Shown one piece after another: positions 35,024 through 45,950 of a stretch of DNA of 64,000 nt. Made by a program: the position numbers and the translations under genes. The DNA lies in assembly GCF_026151205.1 (NCBI RefSeq), contig NC_087083.1:6610460-6674459 (forward strand), in the 5' to 3' direction. Below the pieces are notes generated by a model, which did not search any database, was not told the DNA's origin, and saw only the letters and a program-made list of their open reading frames with translations. Within the stretch, counting starts at the first letter, position 1, and every line of letters starts with the position of its first letter. The stretch is from Bolinopsis microptera. Its lineage: Eukaryota; Ctenophora; Tentaculata; Lobata; Bolinopsidae.

Positions 35024-35132
35024 TAGCACAGGGTAATACTTATGGATGTATGTATCTCGTTAAACGATATCACTCATCATAAATTGTTCACTAATCACTA
35101 TAATATCTAGTGCCCTTACAACAAATTGTACC

Positions 35133-35152
35133 ACTTCTGATATATCAGAAGT
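35133..35152. repeat. Perfect 20-bp palindrome
   Basis: ACTTCTGATATATCAGAAGT equals its own reverse complement. Its role is unknown. Confidence 0.8.
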
Positions 35153-35181
35153 ATATACTATATATACCTTATCGGACATAA

Positions 35182-35295
35182 TTTGACCGGACATTGTGTG
35201 AACGGGCGTAATTTTAAATGGGCATTAAAATGAACGCTCGAAGGCATTCAAAATGAACGCTAGGGCTTCCAGCGTCCAATTAATATCCGTTCAAA
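35182..35295. mobile_element. MITE with TTTGAACGGAC-type ends, copy 1
   Basis: Diverged copy of the element at 53033-53127. Both share an internal GAACGCTAGGGCTTCCAGCG and ends related to TTTGAACGGAC. The left end here reads TTTGACCGGAC and the right end TCCGTTCAAA followed by TA. The left TA duplication is not intact. Confidence 0.7.
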
Positions 35296-35504
35296 TAGAT
35301 TGGTGCGTTTTATGGCGTGGAAACAGTCTCAGTTCTTTGGCTTTCAATGGACAGCTACAGTATATGCATTATCAAATGAAATTTTAACTAGTCTAATTTT
35401 TTCGTCTGATTTCCTTCCAACCCGGACAGCTTCAACTGAAACATCTCGCCAACTTCATCTCACAGATTCTCCTCACCAGTCTCCTTCAAACCAAATATTA
35501 GTTC

Positions 35505-35765
35505 AACAGTACAAAATAGAACTGACTCCTGCAAAGCTACCTTAATGAAGAACAGTACAAAACAGAACTGACTCCTGCAAAGCTACCTTAATGAAGAACA
35601 GCACAAAAAAGAACTGACTCCTGCAAAGCTACCTTAATGAAGAACAGCACAAAAGTCAAAACAGAACTGACTCCTGCAAAGCTACCTTAATGAAAAACAG
35701 TACAAAACAGAACTGACTCCTGCAAAGCTACCTTAATGAAGAACAGTACAAGAGTACAAGACAGA
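35505..35765. repeat. 46-52-bp tandem repeat, about 6 copies
   Basis: The unit contains ACAGAACTGACTCCTGCAAA followed by GCTACCTTAATGAAGAACAG. Copies differ by short insertions such as CAAAAGT. Confidence 0.9.
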
Positions 35766-36349
35766 ACTCACTAAATTCTAACGATGGTCTCGGTACTTAA
35801 CTTTAAGAGCATCCGAAATATGAAACCTTGAAGCTAAGTAATATTTAGTAGTCTATAGACGCCTCATTGTTAACTAATTGTAATACTATGTCAAAGAAGG
35901 ACTTAATAATGACCGACCTTTGAATACTAACTAAAAGGTGAGGAGAAACTTAACTAAGAGGTGAGCTGGAGCCTCAGCCCATGCACCTAAATAGAGGAGA
36001 CCGGACCGTGCAATGGATGGGAGTGAATAGAAAATATTCACTTTATACTATAATATAGATATGTACTATATATAATATATATGCACGGTATCTACTGAAT
36101 ATCATGGTATATATATACAGCAAGCTCTGGGAGCCAAGCAAGTCTAATTGCATTGCACAAATTAGAAAATACTCCGTCTCCCACAATGGCAAGACGTTGG
36201 TATTTTATTCAATGCTTCTACGCCATATTAAAATACCAGATTTTACAAGCAATCACGGAGGTTAACGAGGTTCTGATTTCCTTCAAACTTTCTGAAAAAT
36301 GCTTATAAAAAAAATCGTTAAAATCCATTAAGAACTTCAAAAAGAATCA
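35766..36349. other. Stretch without a supported gene
   Basis: AT-rich sequence with a TATATA-rich patch at about 36050-36120; no exon is recognised. Confidence 0.5.
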
Positions 36350-36608
36350 GGGGGTCCTTTCCGAAATAAAGTTTAAGTGGTATGGTGACTATGGTCGACT
36401 TAAGTAGAATTCGTAAAAGTGTTTCTAAAAGTGAAAAACACCGCACTTAAGTACGTACTTAGGTAAAATTCACGACTTAAGAAAAAAGACTTAAGTGCGA
36501 AATATGACTTAAGTTTTCGCACTAAAGTCTCATTTCGAAAATATTTGTTGCTTAACTTTTCACTTAAGTACCATTTTTGACTTAAGTACCGTTTCGGAAA
36601 GGACCCCC
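36350..36608. mobile_element. MITE with GGGGGTCCTTTCCGAAA ends, 259 bp
   Basis: A 17-bp perfect terminal inverted repeat, GGGGGTCCTTTCCGAAA, bounds the element. The interior repeats the CTTAAG palindrome about eight times, mostly as GACTTAAGT or CACTTAAGT. I could not identify a target-site duplication, so the superfamily is open. The open minus-strand frame inside it is a by-product. Confidence 0.75.
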
Positions 36609-37349
36609 AGGACATAAGTGATGTTGGTCAATTAAAAGGACCATAAAAAGTCGCAATGTGAAATGGATACAGTAAAAAGTTGAACCCTCATTCAGGCTCT
36701 TTCTCTCTCTCTGTCCCCCCTCCCCTCACGGCTCACTTCTTCAAACATTATGGCTTATAGCAAATACTTTTCACTAACTCTGACTAAAGAACTAGAGCAA
36801 TTAAATTGGACTCAGTTTAGTTTAAAATGTTTGAAATTTAGCCGAGTGGCACTCAACGAAAGCAAAAATGTCTTAAAGCTCAAATCCAGCATACAACGAA
36901 AGAAACGAAAGACCATCCATTTAATTCCCACGACATACAGTGAACCTGTGCTTAAGTGGATAACTCTTTTAAATGCTATTTCAATATCTGCCGTTTTTAA
37001 ATTGCTTAATTCCATTTTTAACGATTTTTCAAGTGACATTCACATGTAAAACTAATATTCACATGTAAAAATAGAAGTAGTTCTTAGAAAGTCTAGTAGT
37101 CGGAAGCTGCTGCAGTAATGATAATCTCTCTAAGTCTAGTGAGGTAATGGTACGCTTAGCTGTGATTACCTCATTTTAGAGTCTCGACCTGTCTGCTTGA
37201 TTGCGATTATCTTGCTACCACCAACACTAATCTATATATATATAAACTAATGTTATAATAATGCCCCATTATTGCAATTACTACAATTTTAAGAAGCTCG
37301 TGTGCAAGGCTCTACAAGCAAGTTTATATACTATAACTTAGAACACAGA
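36609..37349. other. Stretch without a supported gene
   Basis: A 99-codon plus-strand frame at 36750-37049 (MAYSKYFSLTLTKELEQLN at its start) opens with an ATG in a reasonable context but resembles nothing I know. The opposite strand is also open over most of it, so I do not call it a gene. Confidence 0.35.
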
Positions 37350-37652
37350 GCAGGTACACAGAGCATACCAATTGAACAGGTACACAGAGCATACCACTTG
37401 AAGAGGTACACAGAGCATACCACTTGAACAGGTACACAGAGCATACCACTTGAACAGGTACACAGAGCATACCACTTGAACAGGTACACAGAGCATACCA
37501 CTTGAACAGGTACACAGAGCATACCACTTAAACAGGTACACAGAGCATACCACTTGAACAGGTACACAGAGCACATCACTTGAACAGGTACACAGAGCAT
37601 ACCACTTGAACAGGTACACAGAGCATACCACTTGAACAGGTACACGGAGCAT
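37350..37652. repeat. 26-bp minisatellite array, about 12 copies
   Basis: The unit is GAACAGGTACACAGAGCATA followed by CCACTT. The minus strand reads in all frames as Cys/Val/Tyr/Leu-rich repeats (C-V-P-V-Q-V-V-C-S-V-Y), which reflects the array and not a gene. Confidence 0.95.
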
Positions 37653-39909
37653 ACCGTTCGATCACATACATACAATATTATATAAAGCATACAGCTTGAT
37701 CTTATTAACTTAAAAAAGTAGTATTGGGCGTTGCTAGGTGACATAGGTAGGTGCTGCCATGCTGTTTTATAATTCCTAACACTACCCAAGTGTTCTTAAC
37801 GCGAGAAATTGGATATTTGAACATAACCTATTTCATAAATGTGCATCTTACTAAATCTCCTTATATGGGTATCACGTGATATCACTAACTCTCCTTATAT
37901 GTCCTTACCAATTTTTTCAGCATGAATACGAAGTTGTTACTTTGAAACGTCGTTCATCCTAACAGTGCAGTATCATTTTTCGTAAAAAATCAGAATAATC
38001 AGAAATTATTTGGAACTCCCAAAACTGTCTATCTCCTTATATGGGTATCACGTGGGACGAGCAGTCCAAGCTTACCTCACAGTGAGGTCATCAGGCTGCA
38101 ATGGATAACAACACGTTCTCTCTCAATCTGACTGTGACAATAAAGCAATTGTAGTAAATATGCATGGTAAAAGGGGAGGTAGTTTTAAAGAGTGCAGTGT
38201 AGAGGCGTGCACTGTTTAAGACATTCTCGGAGACTCAGACCGAACCTAGCCACAAAGTCAAGCCGAATTATCGAACTGAACAAAAAGTATTGTCAGGGAA
38301 GAGACATATGGTTACATTGTGGCAACATATTCCCTTGCCAGATAATTCCAGTCGACAAGCCTCGCAGACTTATTTAATATTTCCTCCAAATTTCTGCGGA
38401 CAGTCTTCCCTTCAAAAATGTGCAGGGAACATAGCTCTTATTTTAGAAAACTTAGTGTATGTCTGAAAGGTCACACAACTATCAAGCTGTGAGTAGTTTG
38501 TCACATACGGCTGCTGTGATGCCGCCCTGAAGTCAGTCTCATCGAATGGTCTTCAGGTCTTCTGTTCACAATTTCTCTGATTAGGCTCGAGTAAGGACAA
38601 TTTTACTGAATAATTCTGATACTTCAAACGCATATTGAAATAGTGAACTAAACGATCGATAACGATAATATTAACACATACATGTTAGATAATATGAACC
38701 TGTAGCGTTAAAAATAATGGAAAATGATGGAAAATGTTTAGCTCTGAATTTGAATTTGTTGCGTAGTACATAATTTCGGTACTATTGTAGTGTTGTAGGT
38801 TGCAACGTGACTTTATTATCCTGAGAAATCTTGTCCTTAGTCGAAGTTGGGTGGGAATCATCAAAAATTGTGAACAAAAGATAAATAATAAATAATTAAT
38901 TTCGTTTGAAAGGAACAATGCATCCCAGGAGCAAACCTTAAAGATGCCCTCCGCAAGTTAGTGTATGGAATCAATCACGCAAAACTGATTGTAATTTTAT
39001 TTTAGAGGCTGTCTCACCCTGTCTCCACTCTATCAATACAATGTCAGGTGAATGTAAGACAGATTGATAAGGTGGCAGCATTGTTCCAACTGTAATATCA
39101 TTAGCACGTTAGCACTACAGGCTTTACATGATGTGTGTATCTTGTGTACTGTGTACTCAATCTACTGAGTGTACTTCAGTTCTTGTGTATTGTGCACTCA
39201 ATCTAGTAAGTGTATTTCAGCCCTTTTGTTTAATGAACACTCGTAGTATCACGCTCTGAATATATGTCGAAAAATAAAATCCCGAAAAAATAAAATCCCG
39301 GAAAATTTCAACAGGTTTGACTCTGAAACCGGTTAAATTAAGCGTCTTAATCTTACCTCAGCTAGAATAACACTTGCTTAGCATTTATGGGAAATCGAGT
39401 GTTTACTTTAACACATCTGCATTTAACTTGAAATATTACGTTTGTTCTCGTTTTCGAAAATAAAAGCATCAGGCATGGGCAACTGATCGGAGAAAATGTA
39501 GAAAATGTATGCATCATAAATCAAGCATAATAAATCAGCAGTCTCATAACAAATGACAAAATAATGAAATAACTGATAGTAGAGCATGTTGCTAGCTGCT
39601 GTCCAAATTTAAATCTATTGAACGTTAATCTATGTGCCATTGCGACTGTATCTCTTGATAATGACACTGCATTCACGTCATATACAATGAATAATTCCTG
39701 ACCAAATATTTGATTCACGCTTCTGCAGATTCACGTCACAGTGGTCATTTTTATTGCTATTCATTAAGTTATTCATTATTCATGTATTAACATATTATGC
39801 TACTCCAATAGCTTATTCTATGCCCGATTGTTCGTAACATACTAGATTATCATAAGTATGAGAATATTTCCATCTTATGAGTAGTTTTTTAATAGAAATC
39901 AGATAAGAT
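37653..39909. other. Stretch without a supported gene
   Basis: A 23-bp direct repeat, CTCCTTATATGGGTATCACG with flanking bases, occurs at 37856-37878 and 38032-38054, enclosing about 150 bp. A frame at 38192-38377 has no recognised similarity. AAATAAAATCCCG is repeated at about 39271-39302. Confidence 0.45.
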
Positions 39910-40819
39910 AGCAACTGTAACTATAGCAACTGTAACTATAGCAACTGTAACTATAGCAACTGTAACTATAGCAACTGTAACTATAGCAACTGTAACTATA
40001 GCAACTGTAACTATAGCAACTGTAACTATAGCAACTGTAACTATAGCAACTGTAACTATAGCAACTGTAACTATAGCAACTGTAACTATAGCAACTGTAA
40101 CTATAGCAACTGTAACTATAGCAACTGTAACTATCTTAACTATAGCAACTGTAACTATAGCAACTGTAACTATAGCAACTGTAACTATAGCAACTGTAAC
40201 TATAGCAACTGTAACTATAGCAACTGTAACTATAGCAACTGTAACTATATTAACTATAGCAACTATAACTATAGCAACTGTAATTGTAGCAACTGTAACT
40301 ATCTTAACTATAGCAACTGTAACTGTAGCAACTGTAACTATAGCAACTGTAACTATAGCAACTGTAACTATAGCAACTGTAACTATAGCAACTGTAACTA
40401 TAGCAACTGTAACTATAGCAACTGTAACTATAGCAACTGTAACTATAGCAACTGTAACTATAGCAACTGTAACTATAGCAACTGTAACTATAGCAAATGT
40501 AACTATAGCAACTGTAACTATAGCAACTGTAACTATAGCAACTGTAACTATAGCAACTGTAACTATAGCAACTGTAACTATATTAACTATAGCAACTATA
40601 ACTATAGCAACTGTAATTGTAGCAACTGTAACTATCTTAACTATAGCACCTGTAACTATAGCAACTGTAATAGTAGCAACTGTAACTATAGCAACTGTAA
40701 TTGTAGCAACTGTAACTATCTTAACTATAGCACCTGTAACTATAGCAACTGTAATAGTAGCAACTGTAACTATAGTAACTGTAACTATAGCAACTGTAAT
40801 TGTAGCAACTGTAACTATA
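39910..40819. repeat. 15-bp minisatellite array, about 60 copies
   Basis: The unit is GCAACTGTAACTATA. Insertions of ATCTTAACTATA-type spacers recur at about 40132, 40248, 40302, 40580, 40634 and 40717. The minus strand reads T-V-A-I-V repeats throughout, because 15 is divisible by three. Confidence 0.95.
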
Positions 40820-41804
40820 GGTGACCCCAAACCTCATTATATTCGCATCGTTAATTGAAACAGTCTGAATTTTCTAGAAATTGGGTTTACTTTTCACGTA
40901 TTTAAAAATAAATGTTTTAAAAGTTGAATCGATTAAATTTCAATTTTTCGGTCGCAAAAACTCAAAACACGAAAGAAAATAGAGTTTTAATAAGGCCGCT
41001 TGTTTGTGTCACTTTGTAACTGAGTTTAAAGATCTGTCGTCTACTGTAATGACTAATTGTCCAGTTAGGAGACGACTAAGAGCTTATTGAAGAACTGCTT
41101 GCGGAGGAGCTGCTTGCGGAGGAGCTGCTTCACTTGAAAACCTCTCTCTCGGAACTTGTCCGGCAGGAAGTATAGTAGTGTAAGTAGTAATGCTGTAATG
41201 CCAGATAAGGAGGAGAGAACTGTGCAGCAATAATTATAGACCAGACCACGTACAAAAATAAATCACCTAGAAAACTACTCCGACGGGCAAGGTCTAGCAG
41301 AAACTAACTTAGCTGATCAAAGTATAATTATGTAATTAATTATTAATTATAATTATAAAAGGCCTTAGTTATCGATCCTTCGGGTTCCTGTAAGTGCTGC
41401 TGCCGGCCATGGTTGTCCGAAGTAAAAGAAAAAGGGTGGTTTTCATAGATGACCCTGCTGCCTTGCAGCTAAACAACGTAAAGCAGAGTAAAGTAAAGTA
41501 AGATAGGGATACAAGAACATTCTAACAGCGATATAATTACATAAGTAAGATCATAGGGATACAAGAAAATTCTAACAGCGATATAATTATAAAAAGCAAT
41601 GACTTAATAATAATCTATGAAACAGCAACCACAACGAAATACATAAAAGCATGAAATAGTGTCGTTATCAAATTACATCATATTAGTACAGTATGACCTG
41701 TACTATTACTACCTTGCGGCCATTCCATCATAGAAGTAGTTACTCCCTTAAGTTTCATGAGGAGTTCTAATTAGACAGTTTCAGAGCATTTAATATGAGA
41801 GAAT
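40820..41804. other. Stretch without a supported gene
   Basis: Includes a 15-bp repeat around CTTGCGGAGGAGCTG at about 41099-41131 and a 37-bp direct duplication starting ATAGGGATACAAGAA at 41503 and 41553. No exon is recognised. Confidence 0.45.
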
Positions 41805-44800
41805 AAGGCAGCATCAGGTAGTAAGCATTTAATAGGGCAGCATCAGGTAGTAAGTATTTGATAAGGCAGCATCAGGTAGTAAGCATTTAATAGGGCAGCA
41901 TCGGGAAGTAAGCATTTAATAGGGCAGCATCGGGAAGTAAGCATTTAATAAGGCAGCATCAGGTAGTGAGCATTTAATAGGGCAGCATCAGGTAGTAAGT
42001 ATTTAATAAGGCAGCATCAGGTAGTAAGCATTTAATAAGGCAGCATCAGGTAGTAAGCATTTAATAGGGCAGCATCAGGTAGTGAGTATTTAATAAGGCA
42101 GCATCAGGTAGTGAGCATCTAATTAAGATCTAACACGCAGTGAAAAGTGCTCGACAGCTTAACAACTGCTTTATAATCCTGGTGATAAGACTTTTAATAG
42201 GGCAGCATCAGGTAGTAAGCATTTAATAAGGCAGCATCAGGTAGTAAGCATTTAATAGGGCAGCATCGGGTAGTAAGCATTTAATAGGGCAGCATCGGGA
42301 AGTAAGTATTTAATAAGGCAGCATCAGGTAGTAAGCATTTAATAGGGCAGCATAAGGTAGTAAGTATTTAATAAGGCAGCATCAGGTAGTAAGCATTTAA
42401 TAAGGCAGCATCAGGTAGTGAGTATTTAATAAGGCAGCATCAGGTAGTAAGCATTTAATAGGGCAGCATCAGGTAGTAAGCATTTAATAGGGCAGCATCA
42501 CGTAGTAAGCATTTAATAAGGCAGCATCAGGTAGTAAGCATTTAATAGGGCAGCATCGGGTAGTAAGCATTTAATAGGGCAGCATCAGGTAGTAAGCATT
42601 TAATAGGGCAGCATCAGGTAGTAAGCATTTAATAAGGCAGCATCAGGTAGTGAGTATTTAATAAGGCAGCATCAGGTAGTAAGCATTTAATAAGGCAGCT
42701 AAGGTAGTAAGCATTTAATAAGGCAGCATCAGGTAGTAAGCATTTAATAGGGCAGCATCGGGTAGTAAGCATTTAATAGGGCAGCATCGGGTAGTAAGCA
42801 TTTCATAAGGCAGCATCAGGTAGTAAGCATTTAATAGGGCAGCATCAGGTAGTAAGCATTTAATAGGGCAGCATCACGTAGTAAGCATTTAATAAGGCAG
42901 CATCAGGTAGTAAGCATTTAATAGGGCAGCATCGGGTAGTAAGCATTTAATAGGGCAGCATCGGGTAGTAAGCATTTAATAAGGCAGCATCAGGTAGTAA
43001 GCATTTAATAAGGCAGCATCACGTAGTAAGCATTTAATAAGGCAGCATCAGGTAGTAAGCATTTAATAGGGCAGCATCAGGTAGTAAGCATTTAATAAGG
43101 CAGCATCAGGTAGTAAGCATTTAATAGGGCAGCATCGGGTAGTAAGCATTTAATAGGGCAGCATCGGGTAGTAAGCATTTAATAAGGCAGCATCAGGTAG
43201 TAAGCATTTAATAAGGCAGCATCACGTAGTAAGCATTTAATAAGGCAGCATCAGGTAGTAAGCATTTAATAGGGCAGCATCAGGTAGTAAGCATTTAATA
43301 AGGCAGCATCAGGTAGTGAGTATTTAATAAGGCAGCATCAGGTAGTAAGCATTTAATAGGGCAGCATCAGGTAGTAAGCATTTAATAGGGCAGCATCGGG
43401 TAGTAAGCATTTAATAGGGCAGCATCGGGTAGTAAGCATTTAATAAGGCAGCATCAGGTAGTAAGCATTTAATAAGGCAGCATCAGGTAGTAAGCATTTA
43501 ATAAGGCAGCATCAGGTAGTAAGCATTTAATAGGGCAGCATCAGGTAGTAAGCATTTAATAAGGCAGCATCACGTAGTAAGCATTTAATAAGGCAGCATC
43601 AGGTAGTAAGCATTTAATAGGGCAGCATCGGGTAGTAAGCATTTAATAGGGCAGCATCGGGTAGTAAGCATTTAATAAGGCAGCATCAGGTAGTAAGCAT
43701 TTAATAAGGCAGCATCACGTAGTAAGCATTTAATAAGGCAGCATCAGGTAGTAAGCATTTAATAGGGCAGCATCAGGTAGTAAGCATTTAATAAGGCAGC
43801 ATCAGGTAGTAAGCATTTAATAGGGCAGCATCGGGTAGTAAGCATTTAATAGGGCAGCATCAGGTAGTAAGCATTTAATAAGGCAGCATCAGGTAGTAAG
43901 CATTTAATAAGGCAGCATCAGGTAGTAAGCATTTAATAGGGCAGCATCGGGTAGTAAGCATTTAATAGGGCAGCATCAGGTAGTAAGCATTTAATAAGGC
44001 AGCATCAGGTAGTAAGCATTTAATAAGGCAGCATCACGTAGTAAGCATTTAATAAGGCAGCATCAGGTAGTAAGCATTTAATAGGGCAGCATCAGGTAGT
44101 AAGCATTTAATAAGGCAGCATCAGGTAGTGAGTATTTAATAAGGCAGCATCAGGTAGTAAGCATTTAATAGGGCAGCATCAGGTAGTAAGCATTTAATAG
44201 GGCAGCATCGGGTAGTAAGCATTTAATAGGGCAGCATCGGGTAGTAAGCATTTAATAAGGCAGCATCAGGTAGTAAGCATTTAATAAGGCAGCATCACGT
44301 AGTAAGCATTTAATAAGGCAGCATCAGGTAGTAAGCATTTAATAGGGCAGCATCACGTAGTAAGCATTTAATAAGGCAGCATCAGGTAGTAAGCATTTAA
44401 TAGGGCAGCATCAGGTAGTAAGCATTTAATAGGGCAGCATCAGGTAGTAAGCATTTAATAAGGCAGCATCACGTAGTAAGCATTTAATAAGGCAGCATCA
44501 GGTAGTAAGCATTTAATAGGGCAGCATCGGGTAGTAAGCATTTAATAGGGCAGCATCGGGTAGTAAGCATTTAATAAGGCAGCATCAGGTAGTAAGCATT
44601 TAATAAGGCAGCATCACGTAGTAAGCATTTAATAAGGCAGCATCAGGTAGTAAGCATTTAATAGGGCAGCATCAGGTAGTAAGCATTTAATAAGGCAGCA
44701 TCAGGTAGTAAGCATTTAATAGGGCAGCATCGGGTAGTAAGCATTTAATAGGGCAGCATCAGGTAGTAAGCATTTAATAAGGCAGCATCAGGTAGTAAGC

Positions 44801-45867
44801 ATTTAATAAGGCAGCATCAGGTAGTAAGCATTTAATAGGGCAGCATCGGGTAGTAAGCATTTAATAGGGCAGCATCAGGTAGTAAGCATTTAATAAGGCA
44901 GCATCAGGTAGTAAGCATTTAATAAGGCAGCATCACGTAGTAAGCATTTAATAAGGCAGCATCAGGTAGTAAGCATTTAATAGGGCAGCATCAGGTAGTA
45001 AGCATTTAATAAGGCAGCATCAGGTAGTGAGTATTTAATAAGGCAGCATCAGGTAGTAAGCATTTAATAGGGCAGCATCAGGTAGTAAGCATTTAATAGG
45101 GCAGCATCGGGTAGTAAGCATTTAATAGGGCAGCATCGGGTAGTAAGCATTTAATAAGGCAGCATCAGGTAGTAAGCATTTAATAAGGCAGCATCACGTA
45201 GTAAGCATTTAATAAGGCAGCATCAGGTAGTAAGCATTTAATAGGGCAGCATCAGGTAGTAAGCATTTAATAAGGCAGCATCAGGTAGTGAGTATTTTAT
45301 AAGGCAGCATCGGGTAGTAAGCATTTAATAGGGCAGCATCACGTAGTAAGCATTTAATAAGGCAGCATCAGGTAGTAAGCATTTAATAGGGCAGCATCAG
45401 GTAGTAAGCATTTAATAGGGCAGCATCACGTAGTAAGCATTTAATAAGGCAGCATCAGGTAGTAAGCATTTAATAGGGCAGCATCGGGTAGTAAGCATTT
45501 AATAGGGCAGCATCGGGTAGTAAGCATTTAATAAGGCAGCATCAGGTAGTAAGCATTTAATAAGGCAGCATCACGTAGTAAGCATTTAATAAGGCAGCAT
45601 CAGGTAGTAAGCATTTAATAGGGCAGCATCAGGTAGTAAGCATTTAATAAGGCAGCATCAGGTAGTAAGCATTTAATAGGGCAGCATCGGGTAGTAAGCA
45701 TTTAATAGGGCAGCATCAGGTAGTAAGTATTTAATAAGGCAGCATCAGGGAGTAAGCATTTAATAGGGCAGCATCGGGTAGTAAGCATTTAATAGGGCAG
45801 CATCAGGTAGTAAGCATTTAATAGGGCAGCATCAGGAAGTAAGCATTTAATAAGGCAGCATCAGGTA
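41805..45867. repeat. 29-bp satellite-like array, about 137 copies, with higher-order structure
   Basis: The unit is AAGGCAGCATCAGGTAGTAA followed by GCATTTAAT. Diagnostic variants are GGGCAGCATCGGG, GCATCACGTAG and GTAGTGAGTATTT. The GTGAGTATTT variant recurs at 43316, 44128 and 45027, spacings of 812 (28 x 29) and 899 (31 x 29) bp. The order of the following variants is largely shared, so blocks of about 30 units have been copied as wholes. At 42111-42193 the array is interrupted by a copy of its own right flank. Confidence 0.95.
42111..42193. repeat. 83-bp copy of the array's right flank inside the array
   Basis: Identical over 83 bases to 45868-45950 (starts GTGAGCATCTAATTAAGATC, ends GATAAGACTT). 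After this copy the sequence re-enters the 29-bp array at TTAATAGGGCAG; after the second copy it runs into unique DNA. Confidence 0.95.
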
Positions 45868-45950
45868 GTGAGCATCTAATTAAGATCTAACACGCAGTGA
45901 AAAGTGCTCGACAGCTTAACAACTGCTTTATAATCCTGGTGATAAGACTT
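45868..45950. repeat. 83-bp right flank of the 29-bp array (second copy)
   Basis: Exact duplicate of 42111-42193, offset 3,757 bp. Confidence 0.95.

Noticed and set aside
36750-37049. 99-codon frame beginning MAYSKYFSLTLTKEL
   Set aside because: No recognised family, AT-rich composition, and the opposite strand is open over most of the same bases.
39889-40830. 313-codon minus-strand frame of T-V-A-I-V repeats
   Set aside because: It is the 15-bp array read in frame; the hydrophobic character is incidental.
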